Shown: positions 11,701 through 26,700 of the stretch, one piece after another | Layout: the number at the start of each line of letters is the position of its first letter | Numbering within the stretch: position 1 is the first letter of the stretch | Source of the DNA: Corbicula japonica | Taxonomy: Eukaryota; Mollusca; Bivalvia; Venerida; Cyrenidae | Reading direction: 5' to 3' | DNA length: 64,000 nt | Assembly: GCA_038501625.1 (NCBI GenBank) | Contig: JAZAYU010000088.1 | Span: forward strand, 1,054,001 to 1,118,000 | Notes under the pieces: generated by a model | Database searches by the model: none | The model's input: the letters and a program-made list of their open reading frames with translations, nothing else | What the model was told of the DNA's origin: nothing | Position numbers and translations under genes: made by a program

Positions 11701-14700
11701 ACTAGATCAAAAGGCAAAACGCAAAGAAATGTTATTTTAACAAAGGCTGATTAAGTTCTTGAATTGTAATATGTGAAAAAGTCACATAATCATTTAACTG
11801 TATGTGAATGTTCACGGTTTTATTTCACTTTTTTTCAAACTAAATATCTACATGTGTTGTGTACTGTTTTATCAACTTTACGTCATAAGTAGATAGCCAA
11901 GTGCCATATTACTTTCTAACCGGGTTCATGTTCCCTTTCAGAAATGTCATCAATTCGATTTCCAGCATCAGCTTTAGCTGGAATGTTCGCAGCTCAGCAA
12001 CCACCGGCACCGGTCGTTCCAGGTAAAGTTTTTAAAGGTTTATATTTAAAATTAAAAAGGAATGGTTTGTATTTAAATTAAAAGAGGCATACCCTTAATA
12101 AAGAAAAATATATGTTTCATTTTGTCCTTATTCAATATTTACTATATACATTAAAGAAACATACCCGAAATGTACAAAACATTGAATCCCCAATTTGCTA
12201 TATTCCAGTATTTAATATAATAATTAAAGAGGGATAATTGAAGTATAGAAAACATTGAATCCCCAACTTTGCCATATTTCAGTATTTGATATATAAATTA
12301 AAGAGGCATACCCGAAGCATAAAAACATTGAATCCCCATTTTGCCATACTTCATTATTTTATATATAAATAATAGAGGCATGCCTGAAGAATAGAAAATA
12401 TTGAAGCCCCGTATTACCAACTTCCAGTATTTAATATATAAAGTAAAGAGCCATACTTGGGGTATAGAAAACATTGAAATAATGTTGCCCTTACTCAGTG
12501 TTAACTACCTGAAGTATGCTTATTCTTATGAATTGTTCTGAATCATTTGAAGAAATATTTGGCTAGATGATGCATGGTAAAAGAAATACCGGAATAATCT
12601 ATCTAAAATATGTTTTAAAAAGTTGGATTCACTAGACTGATTTTGTTGGTTTATATTATAATTATTTGAATTTTTCTTATTGTTCTACTGGGCTGAAGGT
12701 TATGAAGCTGAGATTGGAAACCAGTCTCAAATCTCAAGCATCTGATTGGCTGAAATGGCGACTGGTCGCCATTTCAGCCAATCAGATGCTTGAGATTTGA
12801 GACTGGTTTCCATGCTCAGTTTTATAACCTTGGGCACTGAATTGTAGTAGTTAATCTGAGTAATAAGATTGCATGTTTCTTATTTTATTGACTGCTTGAT
12901 ATATATTTCGAGATGTATTTGAAAGTGGAATTATGATAAGAAATAACAAAGACAACACTAAGCTAAAACTATGAAGGCAAAATTGATGTGAGTAATAATT
13001 TAGTTCATATGTGTTATAAAGTAAATCAAAATTACATTTAAAATGGTGTGTTCTATTAAAAATTTAACTTGAGAAAAGTGGCGATAACAAAATTCTTAAT
13101 TAATAATTAACAACAATATAATTTATTTTTTCTGGAACCGCCGGGAAAGAAATTAAGTATCTTTAAAAAATCTTTATATACTAAGACATTTCGTTATAAT
13201 AAGGGTAGTCAGTTATTAAGCATACTGAGGTCAAAATGTAGTTCATTAGTTTAACCTCAATGAAAACTCGGTTTACACATTCTCAATAATTAAGATGATG
13301 ACATTATTTTGATCCGATAGAGTTCAAACTTGATATGAACATCTGGCTGGAAAATCAAGTTGAATAGGCATTAAAACACAATACGTTTAACAAACATTTA
13401 AGTCAAACATAAAGAATAATTGTAGTTAACAGACAATATGCACATTCTTACGAGGTCATATAAACATAAAACACGATAATAGATAATGTTAATTTCAAAA
13501 GTGACACGAATAATGAAGAAGATATATTTCAGTAAAACATTCTATAACTGAATTAAATTATTTCTAATGCTCATGGCTAAATTTGCAATTGTGAACGCAA
13601 TCATTAACTATTTAAATTTATTCAAATAAAGCCATATCATGGAATATGTTGTTTTTACAGTTTTCTAAAATGTATTTAAGGTTACCATTTATCATTCAAG
13701 ACATGTTGGCTTATAAAATTATAGTATCTCCAGCTGGGAGCGAACCCGTACCGTCACGGCGACAGCGCCCAGCCCTGCAATTTCTGCGATGCAACCAACT
13801 GAGCTAACCGGGACAACCCCCAAAAAGGTTGATCGGAAAGCCCTGATATACGTAACATTCACTGCATGACATCGGTCACGGGTTATTTTACTGATAACAG
13901 TACCGACTAAATGTACGGGGAAACTTATAACGGTCGCCACACTGCACAAATAGCGCTACTGTGAAAACATTTGGTCCACAGGGCGCGGTGCTGATTTTCA
14001 TTCTATGTCAATATGGAAATCTAAGAAAATCCTGTCCTCAAAAAATCATGAAACTGAAATTAAAATATTTCACAGAATTGTTCTAAGAAGGCCTTTTATC
14101 AAACTCCTTCACACCATGTTGCTTCGTAAGAAAATTGACAGGGAGAGGGGCTAGTTTTCATTTTTATTATACGAAAAACTTTGACAAACTTTCTTAGAAA
14201 CCGTTGGCCCGATTTCAAAATCATGTCATGGGAATGTTCCTTCCGTTGCTCTTTATCAGATTCCTTCATGCTGTTTTTTACAAACTTGGCCAACAGGGGT
14301 TGGAGCTAGTTTTCATTTTATAGCAAAACGAAACATTTTCGAATTCTCATCATAAACCACTCACCAGGAATGCACGAGAAGGAAGATTTAGGAACTGTGG
14401 TCTGTTTTTCATCACTTTGCGACACTTGTTTCATTCTGATCTCGCATGAACGGATCGTGTTCTTTTTAGAGTTTTAACCTTTGGCATTTATATCAGCATT
14501 CGCGTTTTAAATTTTTAGTTTCTGGTTTGGAGGTAATTAGTTTCCGTCTCTACACATAACCTTTAATTACCTCCTATTTCATAACTGTCAGCTTTATACA
14601 AATTAACCAAAATAACTTTACTGCCTAACCGGTAAACTCGTCACGTTTGTTTTTCTTTCATTGCTTATAATTAATTAGTTAATTTCTAAACATTCTTCAA

Positions 14701-17700
14701 TATATTTATTAAGAATTTTAGACTTTCGTCTAAAAAGTTTGGAATACTTTCAGTTTTTGAAATGAACTGGCGGCTTAATGTTGGTGCCACTTTTTATGCT
14801 CCGCAAAAGGGGCAGCATAGAGTTGCCCTCCTGTCTTCTGTTACTCCATTATTTGCCTTGTTAGGGCAATAACTAAAAAATTATTACTCGGAAATAATAG
14901 ATCTAATATGGGAAGAACGCAAGAACTTTAAGGAATAGAATAGTAATGCCTATTTTAATGAGATTTCGTACGGATTTTAACTTTTTAAAGTATAAAAGCT
15001 TGAGACTTGAAACTTTGTCAGTTGATAGAGCTATTTCAGGTTATGGAAATTGCGGAAGATCATATCTTTGTGTCGGTTATTTTGAGTTATGCCCCGTGGT
15101 TATAATTTGCAAATGTAACCTTGTTCAGACATTACCTCGGCCATACAGAGGGAGATCTCGTAATAACATTGCCCAAATGTTCAGCATGACGAGGTGATGA
15201 GTGGCATGCAATACCCATGCCCGTACACCCAAGGCTTAAGTCACTGTAACTACAAATAAAAGTATCTTTTCCTGGCTGTAACTTTGTTACAAATAGAGGG
15301 ATTTTACACTAACTTCGCACATGTGATCACACGAAAATTTGTCATGTATAAGACAAAGTCTTTCGCCAAGGCAAATGCCACTGTTACTTACAATAGTACT
15401 TCGTTATGAACGGATGGATTTGAATTACTTGGCACATGTGATCACCATATCATAGCAATATATCACGTTAACGATCAGGCTTCCTTCCTAGCAGGTCAGG
15501 TCACTGTTACTAACATAGACTTTTTTTATGACATATTCTAGTTCCTTGAAAATTCTTTCCATTCTCCCATTCTTTTATCTGGGGACCATATGCCGCTGAA
15601 CATGGAGTGGTATTAATCCGAAAATACCGCATTAAAGGATCCATGTTCACCGCCATTTGCATACCATCGTTTGGGATGGATCGAAATTGTACTGTTTATT
15701 GGTGTAAATATTAAGTTGTGCTCAACCCGGGGCTAGGCGGAATGGGCAGTTATATGCATTTCCGTTACTGCCCATGAACAGGCTCAATCAAACCGAGCCT
15801 GCAATATGTTTATATTTGTCGTGTTTGGTGGTTTTCAAAGTTCCCTTTTCATCTTATCCACTTATATTTTTTGGATTTAATTCGATGTTATTTTAATTTT
15901 GTAGATATATCAACTATAAAATAAAAAAAGAAGTACACTTAGCATATATAAGCTACACATGTTTCAAAGGTTAACAATTTTGCAAAACATTGAATAACAT
16001 AACATCCCATTACAGTTTGATACAAAACAATACGTCACGTTTGATCACAGTGCATTACAATACAATATAATAACATTTAACACAAGACAGGTTTGCTTCT
16101 ATTGCTGAATTTAACTCATTTAGTTAATTGTAATTTATAATAGTTATTTGTCCTACATCTAACATTAATTACGTATTTATGAGATGTAAACCGCTAATTA
16201 AATAAAGTTGCAATCATATAACACAAATTTCTGACAACAATATGCATCTCGCCAGAAAGGTAAACAAGGGTTGAAGGTTATAAAACTGAGCATGGAAACC
16301 AGTCTCAAATCTCAAGCATCTGATTGGCTGAAATGGCGACTGGTCGCCATTTCAGCCAATCAGATGCTTGAGATTTGAGACTGGTTTCCATGCTCAGTTT
16401 TATAACCTTGGGTAAAGATGTTTACGTTTTTATTGAAGCACACAATGTCAAAAAGATTGCAACAAGATTGCTTATCACTCTGAAAGTAGCGAGACGCAGT
16501 TTTATGTCAAATTTATAATAAACACGGCGTTATTTTCTAGACATATCCAGATTAGCTACAGTAGTTGTAATCTACAATAATTGTTCAAAGACTTTCGTTT
16601 GGTTTAGCCCTCTCAAGTGACGAAAGTATATTTAATGACTCCTGGTTTTCAACTGAATACAATCTAGTCAGAATGCGATAACCATGTTGTTATTCTTCAG
16701 TCGATAGCAATCAAATCAACTATTTCAAATGCTTTGTAATTTTATGTATTTGGCATTCTTTGTGATAGTCAGGAACTTTATTCTCTTTTCATAAATATTT
16801 TTTGTTCAGTTCCGCACATGTTTTTGCGTTTCGGGCAACCCCATTCACGCCTGATCTTAATAATGAATCTTTGTTCACCATTAAATGCTTACCGTCCTTC
16901 TTGTTATTGACCAAACAGCGTTTTTGTAGATGTACACTCACACAAAGTTCTAATTGGTCATCGATTGTGTATGTTTATAATGTATTCTAGTTTCAATTTT
17001 TTCCCTACGTTGAGAGGTTGTTAAAAGAATTCTTTTATCTGGGAATCAATATTATTAAATGTCTTTTTTGTCTTTATTGATTGTTTTCCTTAACGAATAC
17101 ATAAAACATTTACTTACACTGCAGGGTCACAATTAGAACAGTCTTTAATTGAAATGGATGAAATTTATAAAATTTGGTAATTTGAAGGGGTTATTTGACT
17201 AAAAATGCTGCTTATTAATAAAGTTTTATGTTTTTCCAACTAACGAGGGTTTATTTTGATACAAAACAAGCTATTTAGACAATTGTTCAGGTTGCTTGAC
17301 CTTTAATTGCATATAAATGCATTTTTAGCAAAATTAAGGATAACTCTCGCCAAACTTTTTAAAAGTCAATTATTACAAGATTAAAGTATAAATTGAAGAA
17401 TGTTGATGGCAATGAATCACAAATAAGTTGTTAAGTCAATGTCTTTCTTATAAATACTTTCGGACGAAAAGTAACCAATTAGCACTTTGGGTGAGTGTAT
17501 ATATTTACGCGGGCTAGGCGAAAAGGGCATGAATATTATTTTCCATTACTGCTACTGAAAATCAACAATCAAAGCGAGTCTACGATATTTTTTATATTTG
17601 TGTATATGTCGTGTTCGGTGACTTTTTTAAGTTCGTTTCATATATTTACAAAGTTTATGTTTTGATCTAATTTTCCCATCTTTACTTTTTCTTAAGTTCG

Positions 17701-20700
17701 ATGTCAATCTCTTCTGATCATGACTTAACAAATGGCGTTATTAAAACTTACCATTAATTATTTCATTTTGAAAATTTCAGCTCAACCGGTTATGCCCACA
17801 CTACCGCCAGCTAACGCATTGTAAGTACCCACATAATAGTTGTCAACATAACCATTTTATTATTAATCTGTTCTGCACTATTTTAATGTGATATTATATT
17901 ACTATATTACTTACTAATAGATTGCATGTGGCATTGTGCGATGTTAGATGTATGGTTGAATTTTACACCTTGTTTTCTTGCATGATCCTTCATAAAACAT
18001 CTTTGTAGTTATCAGTTTCATTGACATCCCTTGATGATTCCTCATAAGTTTGCTAATTTCAAACCATACAGATTGTCAGCAATTGTGGGTGGCAGTATAT
18101 AGGCATACTTGAACTATCCTTTTGGGCGTAAACGGATGGTATGTACTGTGTCTGTCTCTTACACGGTTGGCTAGGCGCTACGCCATATTTGTATGGCTTT
18201 TAGGTTATCCATACATTTACTATATTTAAGAACGTTTTACTTACATTGGACCCACAGCGAACACGTAATTACTTTTATATGTATTGTTAAATGTCAACAT
18301 GTTTTCTTTTTGCAGCGAGTTTTTCATACATTATAAGTTATGTTTACAGAAAGATGTACCAACACTTGATGAATTAGTAGAGAGTCAGATAACGTTTCTT
18401 GTAGGACTGTCAAACACAACACGTCTTAATTTGCACCTTGTAGCACACCTACTTTCGCACATTATTCATGCTGCATTTATATGTTATATCACTACATTTT
18501 GTCAAGTAATTTAACTGTGTCACGATTTTACTGTGTTTATAGCTAAAGACTGTTCCTCAAACGTGTATATAAACCTATCAAATTACTTATACATAACTGC
18601 ATACATAACTTATTTATAAATCAAACTTCAACACATAATGATGTACAAATAACGTCTTTAACATGTTAAATAAGTAGTGTGGTTGGGAAGTTGTGAATGG
18701 TGTCAGTACAAAATATCAGTTGTATACATAATGGCAATAAACCAGTTGTCATGTGTTGTATACATGACAAGACAAATTACTGGCAGTAAATCATATAAGA
18801 AATCTACGAAATGTCCATCTCAAAACAAATAGCGTATGACCGACTGCAGTCGAGAATAAATTAGATCGTCTTTTTGTATCAGTGACTTCATGGTAGTCAG
18901 CAAATCATACACTAATTTTTAAAACTTACTCAACGTACAAAGAGGCACGCTTAAAAAAGAATCAAAAACTCCAAATGATTTTACAATATGCCCAATCCTA
19001 GAATCTTGTTATTACCGAAATAACAAAAAAATGTGTTGTTATAATGTTTGTAATCTTTTTTCTTGTGTCTTCTGTCTCATAAATTAACCGATTTGTTTAT
19101 AAAAGACAATCACCAGATGAAGGTTATCTGTTATTATATTCGATATTATCATCACAAAAAATGATACGATATTACGAAAAATACCGAACGAGTTCGGATG
19201 ATATTTCTGCTGAAATTGAATTCTTCTTCACTCTTGACCGCTAACACTACTGACATGTATCTATTAACAATATTTTGTCGTTCATTGTTTTGTATTTTAC
19301 TGTGTTGTGTAATCATGTAATCTGGATTAATTTTCAGGAAAAGAGCAAAGAATGACAAAGAAATATCTATTATTGAATATGCTGCTCAGCACAGAAAGTC
19401 TGTGTAAGAAATAATTTACTACAAGGTTGCTCGTAACTTCATTTTTTTCTTCCATTTTTTTTACATTTTTTTTTGTTTAATTGGACGAATCTGACAAATG
19501 TGTTAGTCTGCTTTCCGTGTTTATCAAAATTGAAATAAAAATGCTTAGTTTGTGAACTGTGAATGAAAAAAAATCCATTTAAAGGCGGGTCTTTGAAATA
19601 CGGTGTTTATGTTTCTTCTCTCAACATGTGCAAAATGATATGAAGAAATGATTGACAATATTTAGTGAATATCTGTTACAGTATTTTTATATGAAGACAT
19701 CGATCCAATATATAATGTAAACGATTTTGATTCTTAAATATTAATAGTCGTGACAAAATTAATTTTTGTAGACTAACTGAAGGCGCCGATATTCAAAATG
19801 GCAACTTCAAGCCCCCAAGGCCTCCTCCTCGTAAAGGACAAGTTGACTATGACGTAGTTACAGGAACACCTATGTAAGAGCACCAAGTGGTTTAAAAGTT
19901 TTAAATTGGTAACAAATAAGCAGATAACTCAAATACTATTAAATCATTTCTAGAAAGTCACAATTATGACCCTGTTAACCTTCCATATTCAAGTATTGTA
20001 AGGCACTCAGTTTCTGATTTGGGTTGGAGAACCACACCGCCCTGAATTCGGTGAAAATAACATTTGAACAAAAACTTACTTTTAAAAGCCTTCTTATAAA
20101 ATACTGGTCAGTAATGTTCCACAATTTATTTTATTGTAATTTAATAACAAAACCTTAAATACAATATTGAGTTTTTGAAAAAAAAATGTTTAAGATAATG
20201 CAATTACTTTATTAAAATTATTTACTGAACAAATTATTTACTAGAAACATAAACATTGCAGAGACACACTGCAAGAGGGTCCTTCATTGATAGACACGTC
20301 GACTACGACAGCCCCTTACATTGAAAACATAGCGCTTGACATGTAAGAATCATGTATTCTTTACACACACTAACCACGTGACTAATGCCCTGACGTGTAT
20401 TCCGTATTCCTGTTAAGCACCTTCTGCAGTCTTACAGTACTGTGAACGTTTAATGTTACAAAATTTGCGTCTATCGTGCATCATGCGTCTTTTAATTTTA
20501 TCGTGCAACTGGATAAGTTACTTGAATATGCAAATTTATACGATTTAATTTCAACCATTCATCTTTTGAAATCAATTTCAAATTTTTAGCAATTGCGTAC
20601 GAGGATTATATGAATCTATGAATCGGCAGAATCGTGTATCGTGCGTTTACCGTGTATAGTGCGTCCGTCTTTCGCGTATCGTGCGTCCGTCTATCGTGTA

Positions 20701-23700
20701 TCGTGCGTCCGTATATCGTGTATCGTGCGTTTCGTTTGTAACCTTTAACGTTCACAGTACTGTTTAATTGCACTGTCAGCGGTAGAAGTAAAAGTATCAA
20801 AATCTCCCTAACGGTAAAAACTTTACATAAGTTAATAAAAGTTAAAACCATAAACAAATATCTAGGCAAAAATTATAAAATTCTATTTACATCCAAACAA
20901 AAAAAACTAAACACACAAAAATTATTTTAAATGCCTTGTGAGCACTATTATATTACAGACAACAACATTTTGTGTCCTTATTAAAGAACTTCTATTATGA
21001 AGAGAGTTATCAACATTTGTCACATATTTACGCCACCGGAACTTTTACGCATTTCTCATATTGATTACATATGGTTGGAAAAGGGACAAAAATATATTGT
21101 TGTCAGTATCATTTTACTCTTGCGGGTCTTTAAATTGATGATTTTGTTAGTTTTTGTGTATGATTGTGAATAGAATTTTAAAGAATGTTTGGATTTAGCT
21201 ATTTTTCTTGAGTGTTCTAACTACGTAACAGACCCAAAATAAAGATGCATTTATAATATTTAGCTGTTCAATGTGTTATTGAACTGCATTTTGCCGTTAG
21301 AGAGATTTTGATAATTTTCTTTTTTATCATTGAACGTACAATGAGGATTGTAGACGGCCCTTAACTGTCCTGGCTTAATGTCAATGATATCATATGATAC
21401 CGAAGTATAACTAAATACTGCGTATAATTAAGCAGTTATTGTAAATATTGTAAATATAATTAAGAAGTAACTGTAAATACTGCGTAAAATTAAGCAGTTC
21501 TCACACTGTGATTAAAAGATTGACATGATAGCGGACATAAATTATTGCAAACTCCTCGCAGCGGTAACTTCCCCTTACAGTTTCAAAAACCACTGCTATC
21601 ACGAAGCAATATTAACCGAATTTTATTTTTTATTTTATTCCTTACTTATAATTATTTTTTTATTTAAACCCTAACGTATAATACGTTTTTCTTCTTAAAC
21701 CATATCTTATTAAATAATCATATATTTTTTTTTAATTTTTACACTACTATTATTAACTGGTAACGTGTCACCAGATTTTGTATACTTCTTCAATGATAAA
21801 ATGTATCACGCAAACAAAAATATTAATAGAAAAGAATTTTTAAAAAGACATTTATCATCACCACGTGGTACGCTACGTCACACTTGTGATATCAGGGATT
21901 TGCGCCATATCTAATCGCTGCGTGGAGATTCAGATAGTTAACAAACAGACAGTAGAGAAATGGAAACAACTACTTTTATATTTAAAACAGGTATCAGTAT
22001 CAACAAAATGGAAATTTGTTCGAACCACAACATTTATTATGCAATCATGTAACTTTTCACAAACTATGATAATTGATGTGTTACATTTAATGAAATTCTA
22101 AGTAACCTATGTAGAATTCTGGTCACAGTAAAATTCCGGAGAGACGTTAATGGAATGGACACAGAAGAAAATTGACTGTTAAAACACACACCATACATGA
22201 TCCAGCATACAGTTAAAACCACGAATTTATAGATTTTTACAGGGTTTTGTTTGTTCTTTTTCTAGAAATAATATAGATTCCCAGACAGTCAAATATCCTA
22301 TTATAGTGAGGGTACCTGGAACTTCTAGATCTCCGTAAGATTTTACATAAGCTATTGCAGTTATGAGGCATTATGTTCCGGATCTGGACGATAATTATTT
22401 AATAACATCTTAACCGTATAATTATATTTCTTTTCCTAATCGATCGTAAGCAGACAATATTTGATAACTTGTGTAATTCTTAATTACACCACATCAATGT
22501 AGAGCTTCACTTAAAATAACGCGAGAGATAAAACATATTTTAATATTATAGTAGCTTTGCTTAAACTTTTTCAAAGTATTGTTTATTAATATATTGTGCT
22601 TAAATTTTCTCAACGCGTATTGCGACATAGTTGCGGTATACTTTGACTAGAAAGCCAACATTACCTTAATTCAAAAGTACACGTTATTCGACATAAATTT
22701 GACTACGCAAAACATTTTCAGAAAATCAACTGTAAAGGTAAACTCAAATGACCCATATTCTACCACACCGGATGATCATATGGGACACATTGACCATTCA
22801 CAAATGCAGAAGTGGTACCAGCAGTACCTTCAGTTCAAAGCTGAGCAAGCCAGCATGTAAGAATTAGGGATGGGCCGAATTTACGAACATTCGAATATTC
22901 GGTTTGACAACAAATATTCGAATACGATTTTTGAAATCGAATATTCGGGTATTAGTTAAAAATATAAACATGTGTTGTCTCTTCCAAAAGACGGTTGCAT
23001 GAAAATTACTGGACTTTTCCGTTATAAAATATGTCTATACCGGCATGAAGACCACGTATAATTACAGCCTATAAAAATACGCGAATGTTTATTGATTTTT
23101 TTTTCTCATTGTTGAGCAGAGGATAACGTCCATTCGTCTGCCTCGTTGTGTTTGTTGGACATATTAACACTTTTCATAAAAGTCGAGTATTCGAATATAT
23201 TCAAAAATGTCTAACGAATATTCGAATAGTATTCGGTATTCGATCCCATCCCAAGTAAGAATATAAATGGTTAGAAACACTGAGACTACAAAATAGTTAA
23301 AGGTCATTCTGTAATCTTTTGCGAATAATAACAACAGCTTATCAATATGTACCAAACGGTGGAGCAGTTTAGAATTATAACGCGCATTAAAGTCAATTCT
23401 TAAATAACCGAATAACCCAAACTAGATTAAATGACGAAAAACTGATTCGATCTGTTTAAGAAATAAATGGTTGTACTTTCTCATTTCTTAATTTCGTTAA
23501 ACCGTGTTAATTAATATAATATTATAACATTAAAATTGCGTAGGTTTATCGATTCAGTCAAATCTACTGGCATTATAAAGCTTAAACACATTGAAAAATA
23601 TGCTGCCTATTATTTTCGGTTGTCTTTGTAAAAAACTTGCTTTCAAAAAACACATTAATAAAAGCGTTTTGTTACAGAAATCAACGTTCTGGAGTTCAGA

Positions 23701-26700
23701 GCGGACCTGCCCAACAGGCTGATGTTTTGTAAGAAAATAATACTTAATTTGCATTAAATGATTTATCATTGTTTATATTTTTCAATATTTGCTAGATTAA
23801 AGGGAATATGTATCGCCATCATTATAAGCTATGTTATATTTTGGAAAGGAATGATAATTAAATAGTTGTAGGGATTCATGAGGAAAACTTTATATCATCT
23901 GCATGAACAACGACATTGGTGACAAAGAATGAAAATGCATATTTCACCTTTTTATTGTTGTGCAAGTTGAATGAAACAATTGTGAGCTATATTAAGTAAA
24001 TCAATGTCAAATTGTTATATAAATTGAATAAACTGTCATTTGTTAGATACACAAATAAAATAAAACGTCAATACATTTTCAGCGACTATGCCTCATTCCA
24101 ACAATTTCAAAACTGGTTGCAACATCATTCGCATGAGCAAAACATGCAACCCCAACCAGTAGCAAGGACGACTCCAATGGTGCCTACTTACCCTCAACAA
24201 CCAATCATGACCGTACAACAGCCTATACCTTTACAACCAAATCATTTGTAAGAACGTTAATCATTCTTTAAAAGAGATCAAATTATTAAAGTTCTTTATT
24301 TTAATTGTTCACGAGAAAATTTATTCAAAAAACTGTATTTGGTCGCATGCTTTAATTTTGCCTTTAATGTGTATTTAAAAGATGTAGAATAATAACGATA
24401 AACTTAAAAATTGTTTGACAAAAAGTTAAACTTCGAATATACTTATGAAAACCCCATTAATCTTTGAAAAAGAAAGCACCTGAAACTTATTTTTTAATGA
24501 AAGAAGTTTGAAGTCCAAATGATAACTGGACAACTAGAATGATAACTCCTGTTTCAATATTTTTTGAGTTATGCCCCTTTCAAATGATCTTCAGGAACAA
24601 CAACATCGGTTACAATAAGGACCATAACTTCTGTTTGAATATTTTTTATGCCCCTTTCAAATGCAACATTTACACGGAACTTAATGTTGACATTAACTTT
24701 TAAAGTACTTGTCCTGTTCACTTAATATTCAGAATATATTATCTTCGTGAACAATGCCATCACTAACAACAAGAATGATAACTCCTGTTTGACTTTTTTA
24801 TGACTTCTGTCCCTTTCACATGAAACTTTAACACGAAACTTTATGTTGCCAATATTTTTTAAAGTACTTGTGTTATTTACATAAAACTTTAAATATTTCA
24901 TCTTCGTGAACAACAACATCGGATACAACAACATAACTCCTGTTTTAACTATTTTTGAGTTATGTCCCTTTCAAATGCAACCTAATGTTGCATATAACTT
25001 TGAAAGTATTTGTCCTATTCACTTTATACTTGGAATATATCATCTGCATGAACAACGACATTGGTGACAAAGAATGAAATGTTGCCTGTAAAATTGAAAG
25101 TACTTGTTCAGTTCACTTAATTCTTTGAATATTTCATCTGCATGCACATACCAATTGGTGAAGAATGATAACTCAGGTTTTACCATTTTTAGTTATTCCC
25201 CTTTCAAATGCAATTTAGGCGATTCATGTGTTATGTGAAGTAGTATTGAAATCAACTTGAATAAAAACATTTGATTATATACGATTAAACATAGGCCCAC
25301 ATTTCAACTATTTGCAAGCAGGCTACTCATGTATTCCGCGGAACACAACATTCTAGTTTATTCTGTAGGTTAATAAAATTGTTTCTTTCGAGAACTTGAT
25401 TTGGTTGATTAACAATATTAATATTTTAAGAAAGAACGCAACAATTGTTTTTATTTCAGTAATTATGCAAATATTCCACAACAACATCAAAACTGGCAAC
25501 ATCAACATCAGAATCTGCCTCAAGGTTCTATGTAAGATTATAGCTGGATTTCGTTCTTTTATTTCTTTCTGTTTCTTGAACACTGCAGGCAATGTAGTTT
25601 ACAGCATTACAGATAAATTAAGACGCTGTGACCGAAAATACTACCTCATACGTCTTTGTCTTCTAGAATCAACAAAAACATCCGAGAGAAGCTTAATTAT
25701 TAAAACCTCTACTTCATCAAGTTCACAAAACTTTTAATGTAATATCCTATATTCTAGTTTTTTTTTAAATACTTGTTAATAATATTAGGTCTTTATTTCC
25801 TCTAAAATAGCCTGAATTTACAGTAAATAAACTGATTTGTAGGACTTTAACTTGTTGATTGTATCCGAATTGAATGCATGCGAATTGAATTGCAGAAATT
25901 ATGATCCAATGCAGCAACAATTCCAGCAGTTCCAAATGCAGCAGCAACAATCACAACATAATCAATTTCAAACGCAAGTAGTACACGTACACTTTAAATA
26001 AATTAAAGATTTTAAGGATATATATTTTATAAAGCTGTTTATATGTGGTTTTGCTGTAAATTAACACGTAGCGTTATACTGGTGTCTATTGTATGTAGCT
26101 CATACTATTAAACTAACTGTACCAGGATCTTTTTTTACATTCAATTTGAATTTTGAATAAACAATAATTATATTTGTCCATATTTCAAGTTTCGGATGTT
26201 TATAATGTTAAATATGAGGAACCGAAACCAATTTTAATGCTGTACATCTAATTAAACAGTCTGCATTTCTATTATTTTACTTTAAGTGTTTTTCTTTCAT
26301 AATTTATAGAGGAAATGTTGGATTCTCTCCGATAGGACCAACAGCGAATATTCCAAGTCAACCTAATACGTTGTAAGCATACTTTGTACATAAACAAGCA
26401 ACTACGACTACTCTTAAAAATAAAATAAATTTGTTGTTTTTTCACTGGAGTATATTCTTTTAAAATCTATAATCTTAATTAAGTCATTAAAGTTTTGAAA
26501 CAATTTTTTTCACATTAAAGTGCTCTCAATCGAGAGATATGGATTATGTCATTTACTATGATTTTTTAGTGACTCCATATCCTTCCAACAACAGTTCGCA
26601 GATTGGCAACAACAGCAACAACGTCAACAGCAAAATCAGTTGCCAACTCAGTTAGGACAATCAAATGTAGCAACGTAAGATGCCCACCCTTTTCAGACAT

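Larger units (their letters stand above)
12023..17780. other. Intron 3: 5.8 kb of repeats
   Basis: Holds a roughly 73-bp tandem array (12050-12480), palindromic MITEs (12688-12839, 16268-16412), a tRNA-derived SINE on the - strand (13730-13963), a dispersed repeat region (about 14760-15560) with motifs such as GATGGAGTTATGC-like and TTACTTACAATA elements, and a 'gaacaggctcaatcaaacc' repeat (15560-15870) with a fragment near 17500-17640. No exon of the gene was found in it. Confidence 0.5.
20343..22265. other. Intron 7: nested TIR elements
   Basis: Carries the GTTAAGGGCC-family element (20412-21366) with a CAGTACTG-TIR element nested in it (20435-20762). The remainder (21367-22265) is AT-rich. 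A weak exon-like stretch after AAAACAG at about 21992 lacks a phase-2 donor. Confidence 0.55.

Noticed and set aside
18284..18514. Open frame with a good acceptor (CTTTTTGCAG) inside intron 4 of the Gln-rich gene
   Set aside because: The only reasonable donor (GTAGGA) leaves phase 0, which breaks the frame of the next exon. No similarity to the modules.
20606..20869. 87-codon - strand frame with RRTHDTR-type repeats
   Set aside because: Translation of the minisatellite inside a TIR element; the same happens at 35205-35612.
21992..22060. YQYQQNGNLFEPQH-like stretch after AAAACAG in intron 7
   Set aside because: Weak acceptor and no phase-2 donor; likely chance.
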